DNA of 64,000 nt from Pseudomonadota bacterium (GTDB taxonomy: Bacteria > Pseudomonadota > Gammaproteobacteria > Steroidobacterales > Steroidobacteraceae), in assembly GCA_023391335.1 (NCBI GenBank), contig JAEWBG010000018.1:14962-78961 (forward strand), in the 5' to 3' direction. Each line of letters opens with the position of its first letter. Positions within the stretch are counted from its first letter, which is position 1. The position numbers and the translations under genes were made by a program. Of the stretch, positions 60,851-64,000 are shown piece after piece. The notes beneath the pieces are model-generated. The model saw only the letters and a list, made by a program, of their open reading frames with translations. It was not told where the DNA came from and did not search any database.

Positions 60851-62065
60851 ATGCGCGGATATTTACGCTCCGACGGCCGCAAAGGCATTCGCAATGTTGT
60901 TGCCGTTGCCTATCTTGTCGAATGCGCACATCACGTTTCGCGATTGATCGTGCAGAAGTCCGGGAGCGATGACGTCCACCTCATTGGCTTCCCCGGCTGT
61001 TATCCGAACGCGTACTCCTTGCGCATGATGAAACAGCTCTGCACGCATCCAAACGTCGGCGCTGTATTGCTCGTCTCGCTCGGCTGCGAAGGTTTCAATC
61101 GCGAAGAATTGCAGAAGGCGATTGCAGAGTCCGGACGCCCTGTTGATCTTCTAGTGATTCAACAGGCCGGCGGCACATTGAAGACGATGAATGCCGGTAT
61201 TGCAGCAGTAAAGAGAATGCGCGAGCAGATCGCATCGACGCCGATGGTGCCGATGCAGCTCAACGAGCTTGTAGTAGGAACAATCTGCGGTGGATCGGAC
61301 GGCACCAGCGGACTCACAGCCAATCCCGCAGTCGGCCGCTGCTTCGATCGGCTCGTGCAAGCCGGCGCCGCATGCATTTTCGAAGAAACCGGCGAACTCA
61401 TCGGCTGCGAACGCGTCATGGCCGATCGCGCCATCACACCAGAGCTCGGTGTAGAAATCGACGCCTGCGTGAAGAAGGCGGCGGATTACTACCGAGTGAT
61501 GGGTTACGGAAGTTTTGCGCCAGGCAATGCAGAAGGCGGGCTTACGACATTAGAAGAAAAGTCGATGGGTGCGTATTCCAAGTCGGGCTCATCGAAGATC
61601 TCTGGCCTGATCAAGCCTGGCGATACGCCTCCCGGAGGCGGGCTCTACTTATTAGATGTGGTTCCCGATGGCGAACCGCGCTTCGGTTTCCCCAACATTT
61701 CAGACAATGCGGAGATCGTCGAGCTGATTGCGTGCGGCAGTCACGTGATCCTATTCACCACCGGGCGAGGCTCCGTCGTGGGTTCCGCGATTTCACCCGT
61801 AATCAAGGTGTGTGCCAATCCTGAAACCTATCGCCGCATGGAAGATGACATGGATGTCGACGCAGGCAGAATTCTCGAAGGCCGCGCGGATCTAGATGAG
61901 GTCGGCAACGAAATCTATTCGTTGGTGGAAGCCGTCGCATCCGGTGCGCTCAGCAAGTCCGAAGCACTCGGTCATCAGGAATTCATCCTGACTTACAAGC
62001 AGTTCGAGCCGATCGGACCCGCATGCTTGCCCGTGTCCGCGACTCGTATTGCCGAAACCGCCTGA
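60851..62065 (+). CDS. UxaA-family dehydratase large subunit
   Basis: The 404-residue protein matches the C-terminal catalytic domain of UxaA-type sugar-acid dehydratases: GYLRSDGRKGIRNVVAVAYL, HLIGFPGCYPNAYS, VGTICGGSDGTSGLTANPAV, EETGELIGCE and a closing region with SHVILFTTGRGSVVGSAISP. Cysteines likely hold a metal. Within the fucose operon it should convert L-fuconate to 2-keto-3-deoxy-L-fuconate, a step done in Xanthomonas by the unrelated enolase-superfamily enzyme. Altronate or galactarate as real substrate cannot be excluded from sequence. Confidence 0.87.
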   Translation: MRGYLRSDGRKGIRNVVAVAYLVECAHHVSRLIVQKSGSDDVHLIGFPGCYPNAYSLRMMKQLCTHPNVGAVLLVSLGCEGFNREELQKAIAESGRPVDLLVIQQAGGTLKTMNAGIAAVKRMREQIASTPMVPMQLNELVVGTICGGSDGTSGLTANPAVGRCFDRLVQAGAACIFEETGELIGCERVMADRAITPELGVEIDACVKKAADYYRVMGYGSFAPGNAEGGLTTLEEKSMGAYSKSGSSKISGLIKPGDTPPGGGLYLLDVVPDGEPRFGFPNISDNAEIVELIACGSHVILFTTGRGSVVGSAISPVIKVCANPETYRRMEDDMDVDAGRILEGRADLDEVGNEIYSLVEAVASGALSKSEALGHQEFILTYKQFEPIGPACLPVSATRIAETA

Positions 62066-62067
62066 GC

Positions 62068-62793
62068 ATGTTCGATCTGAAGGGCAAACGCATCCTAGTG
62101 ACTGCCGCAGGCCAAGGCATCGGTCGCGCAATCGCGCAGCGTTGCATCGAGCTTGGAGCGCACACATTCGCTACAGATCTTCGCGGCGAGTCTCTGCAAG
62201 GGCTCAACTGCACAACGCACTCATTGGACGTCACGAACCAAGTTGCGATCGAAGGCATTGCCACTGAGCTTGGCCACGTCGACGCATTGATCAATTGCGC
62301 CGGCTTCGTGCATGCGGGAACGATCTTGGAATGCGACGACAAGGCCTGGGACTTCTCGTTCGATCTGAATGTGAAGTCCATGTACCGAATGATCCGCGCG
62401 TTCCTGCCTGGAATGGTGGCGGGCAAATCAGGCTCGATCGTGAACATGTCCTCGGTCGCAAGTTCGATCAAAGGCGTCCCGAACCGATTCGTTTACGGCG
62501 CGACCAAAGCGGCGATCATCGGACTCACGAAAAGTGTCGCTGCCGACTTCGTCACCCAAGGCATTCGTTGTAATGCAATTTGCCCCGGCACCGTGGACAC
62601 GCCATCGCTCGATGAGCGCATGCGCGCAACCGGCGACTATGAAGCTGCGCGCGCCGCCGTTGTCGCGCGCCAACCGATGGGTCGCCTCGGCCGGCCTGAA
62701 GAAATCGCGGCGCTAGCAACGTATCTAGCATCGGACGCAGCTGCATTCACGACGGGACAGATTCACGTTATCGATGGTGGGTGGACGACATAA
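62068..62793 (+). CDS. SDR oxidoreductase, 2-keto-3-deoxy-L-fuconate dehydrogenase type
   Basis: The 241-residue short-chain dehydrogenase has an AAGQGIG nucleotide-binding loop (14-20), NCAG (after DALI), Ser in MSSVASS and the YGATK catalytic pair. It starts two bases after the dehydratase stop. In the L-fucose pathway this enzyme oxidises 2-keto-3-deoxy-L-fuconate to 2,4-diketo-3-deoxy-L-fuconate. The closing GRPEEIAALATYLASDAAAF and VIDGGW are standard SDR. Role is from context plus family. Confidence 0.87.
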   Translation: MFDLKGKRILVTAAGQGIGRAIAQRCIELGAHTFATDLRGESLQGLNCTTHSLDVTNQVAIEGIATELGHVDALINCAGFVHAGTILECDDKAWDFSFDLNVKSMYRMIRAFLPGMVAGKSGSIVNMSSVASSIKGVPNRFVYGATKAAIIGLTKSVAADFVTQGIRCNAICPGTVDTPSLDERMRATGDYEAARAAVVARQPMGRLGRPEEIAALATYLASDAAAFTTGQIHVIDGGWTT

Positions 62794-62794
62794 G

Positions 62795-62945
62795 ATCGGA
62801 CACAACACAAAGAACGCACAGAAATAGAGTAACAACGACGAGCACTAAATTGTCGGGCGCCAGAGCACTCGCATTCATCTGATCTTCTTGCGGATACGTT
62901 TCTGTTTTTGTCTTTGCGAGCTTTGTGTTGCGTCCGGCTGCTTGA
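62795..62945. repeat. CACAACACAAAG inverted repeat pair
   Basis: ACACAACACAAAGAACGCAC (62801-62820) and its approximate complement (GAGCTTTGTGTTGCGTCC, 62918-62936) frame a 100-base interval between the SDR and FAH genes. They could pair into a long stem. Same word family as the CACAAAG blocks elsewhere. Confidence 0.55.
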
Positions 62946-62958
62946 CCTCGGAGTAGAT

Positions 62959-63807
62959 ATGAAACTTTTGCGATACGGCCCTGCGGGCCAAGAGCGTCCG
63001 GGAATAGTAGATCGCAGTGGGCACATCCGCGATCTCTCCGGCATCGTCGACGACATCGCCGGGGATGCGTTGTCATCGCAGGGACTCGCGAAGATCAAAA
63101 CGCAGACCATCGAAGGCCTGCCGAAGGTGCCTGAGAACACGCGCATCGGCCCCTGCGTCGGCCGAGTCGGGAAATTCATCTGCATCGGTTTGAACTACGC
63201 CGATCACGCCGCTGAAACCGGCGCTGCAATTCCCGAAGAACCGATCATCTTTATGAAGGCAACGAGCGCTATCTGCGGACCGAACGACAACGTCATCCAA
63301 CCGCTCGGCTCGACCAAGCTCGATTGGGAAGTCGAACTCGGCATCGTGATCGGAACAACAGCGCGCTATGTTTCAGAAGCCGATGCGCCGAAACACATCG
63401 CCGGCTACTGCGTCATCAACGATATCTCGGAGCGCCATTTCCAATTGGAGCGCGGCGGTCAGTGGGACAAAGGCAAAGGCTGCGACACCTTCGGCCCGAT
63501 CGGGCCGTGGCTAGTCACGCCCGATGAAGCAGGCAACGTCGAAGACCTTGCAATGTGGCTCGAAGTGAACGGCCGCCGCTTCCAGAACGGTTCGACGAAA
63601 ACCATGATCTTCAAACCGCACTTCCTCGTGAGCTACTTGAGTCGCTTCATGAGCCTACAACCTGGCGATGTGATTTCCACCGGGACACCACCCGGCGTCG
63701 GCCTCGGCCAGAAACCACCGCTCTACCTCAAACCCGGTGACGTCATGGAATTGGAAATTGCCGGGCTTGGGAGACAGAGGCAGGTGGTCCGCGATTACCG
63801 CGCGTGA
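62959..63807 (+). CDS. FAH-family hydrolase, 2,4-diketo-3-deoxy-L-fuconate type
   Basis: The 282-residue protein has the fumarylacetoacetate hydrolase fold: KFICIGLNYADHAAE, then FMKATSAICGPNDN, LDWEVELGIVIG (metal-ligand Glu residues), GYCVINDISER, GCDTFGPIGPWL and ISTGTPPGVGLG. GGAG lies six bases before the ATG. In the known pathway this family cleaves 2,4-diketo-3-deoxy-L-fuconate to pyruvate and L-lactate, the last step. The gene is 165 bases after the SDR, across a repeat pair, and may have its own promoter. FAH enzymes have varied substrates. Confidence 0.86.
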   Translation: MKLLRYGPAGQERPGIVDRSGHIRDLSGIVDDIAGDALSSQGLAKIKTQTIEGLPKVPENTRIGPCVGRVGKFICIGLNYADHAAETGAAIPEEPIIFMKATSAICGPNDNVIQPLGSTKLDWEVELGIVIGTTARYVSEADAPKHIAGYCVINDISERHFQLERGGQWDKGKGCDTFGPIGPWLVTPDEAGNVEDLAMWLEVNGRRFQNGSTKTMIFKPHFLVSYLSRFMSLQPGDVISTGTPPGVGLGQKPPLYLKPGDVMELEIAGLGRQRQVVRDYRA

Positions 63808-63810
63808 GCC

Positions 63811-63981
63811 GGGGTTCGGCCGCTCTCGGCATCCTGCCTTCGCGGCACTGGCACATCCATGTGCGGCGGGGTTCGGCCGCTCTCGGCATCCTGCCTTCGC
63901 GGCACTGGCACATCCATGTACGGCGGGGTTCGGCCGCTCTCGGCATCCTGCCTTCGCGGCACTGGCACATCCATGTGCGGC
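63811..63981 (+). repeat. 57-bp tandem repeat, three copies
   Basis: Exact-length units of 57 bases begin GGGGTTCGGC at 63811, 63868 and 63925, with a partial fourth from 63982 to the window end. Each holds GGCA-TCC-TGCC, TGCC-TTCGC-GGCA and GCACAT-CC-ATGTGC hairpins. Differences are few (for example ATGTGC to ATGTAC in copy 2, which weakens that stem). The array may continue beyond the window. Confidence 0.9.
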
Positions 63982-64000
63982 GGGGTTCGGGGTTCGGGGT

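Noticed and set aside
63743..63970. ORF with MCQCREGRMPRAAEP repeats
   Set aside because: It is a translation of the 57-bp tandem repeat and has no other coding support.
1..64000. tRNA, rRNA, integrase or phage genes
   Set aside because: I looked for them and saw none; the only mobile signature is the small inverted-repeat element near 16.4 kb.

Overview
The window is high-GC Gram-negative DNA, most likely from a gammaproteobacterium near the Xanthomonadales/Steroidobacterales. The evidence is outer-membrane machinery (TonB receptor, RND tripartite pumps, lipoproteins), a Xanthomonas-type copLAB cluster, a Xanthomonas-type non-phosphorylated L-fucose pathway and a GlyGly-CTERM protein. This placement comes from gene content only. 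I see no rRNA, tRNA, CRISPR array or complete insertion sequence.

Layout. (1) 1-15.6 kb: metal efflux. Small His- or Cys-rich envelope proteins and a DUF305 protein sit beside a complete cusCBA Cu(I)/Ag(I) tripartite pump on the minus strand. An MFS transporter follows, then a second, different HME-RND system (lipoprotein OMF, unusually short adaptor, pump) on the plus strand. (2) 15.6-21.1 kb: a YkgJ-type Cys-cluster protein, a flippase-like membrane protein, a receiver-only regulator, a ZIP metal transporter and long gene-free repeat islands. (3) 21.2-26.7 kb: a signalling block with two paralogous PAS kinases, a REC-HDOD regulator and a REC protein with a decayed HD-GYP domain. (4) 26.8-33 kb: copper island 2, copL-copA-copB followed by cueR and a P1B copper ATPase behind a textbook CueR promoter. 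(5) 33-49 kb: mixed genes (AraC regulator/DUF3224 pair, chalcone-isomerase-like protein, hybrid sensor kinase, DUF418 protein, S9 peptidase, LpxH-like phosphoesterase plus glycosyltransferase, secreted glycosidase with a GlyGly-CTERM tail, M48 protease). (6) 49.3-63.8 kb: a carbohydrate locus with GH31 glycosidase and TonB receptor on one strand. Divergent from them are an IclR regulator, a FucP-type permease and a pathway from L-fucose to pyruvate and lactate (sugar dehydrogenase, lactonase, split UxaA-type dehydratase, SDR, FAH-family hydrolase).

How the parts work together: copper is handled at three levels. The CueR-controlled ATPase would export Cu(I) from the cytoplasm, CopA/CopB/CopL would oxidise or sequester it in the periplasm and outer membrane, and CusCBA would expel it from the cell. 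The 49-64 kb block reads as uptake and breakdown of a fucose-containing plant glycan; fucosylated xyloglucan is a reasonable guess.

The most unusual content is non-coding. At least six intergenic islands carry arrays of short hairpins joined by near-constant pyrimidine-rich linkers. Stem sequences vary while pairing is kept, including G-U wobbles, and loops are repeatedly GNNA tetraloops or triloops, which looks like selection on RNA structure. The arrays are embedded in larger mosaics with 9-bp CACGGAGNN minisatellites, CACAAAG-type repeats, GTGACTA-type repeats and a 57-bp tandem repeat. I do not recognise this family. A separate 84-bp MITE-like element lies at about 16.4 kb.
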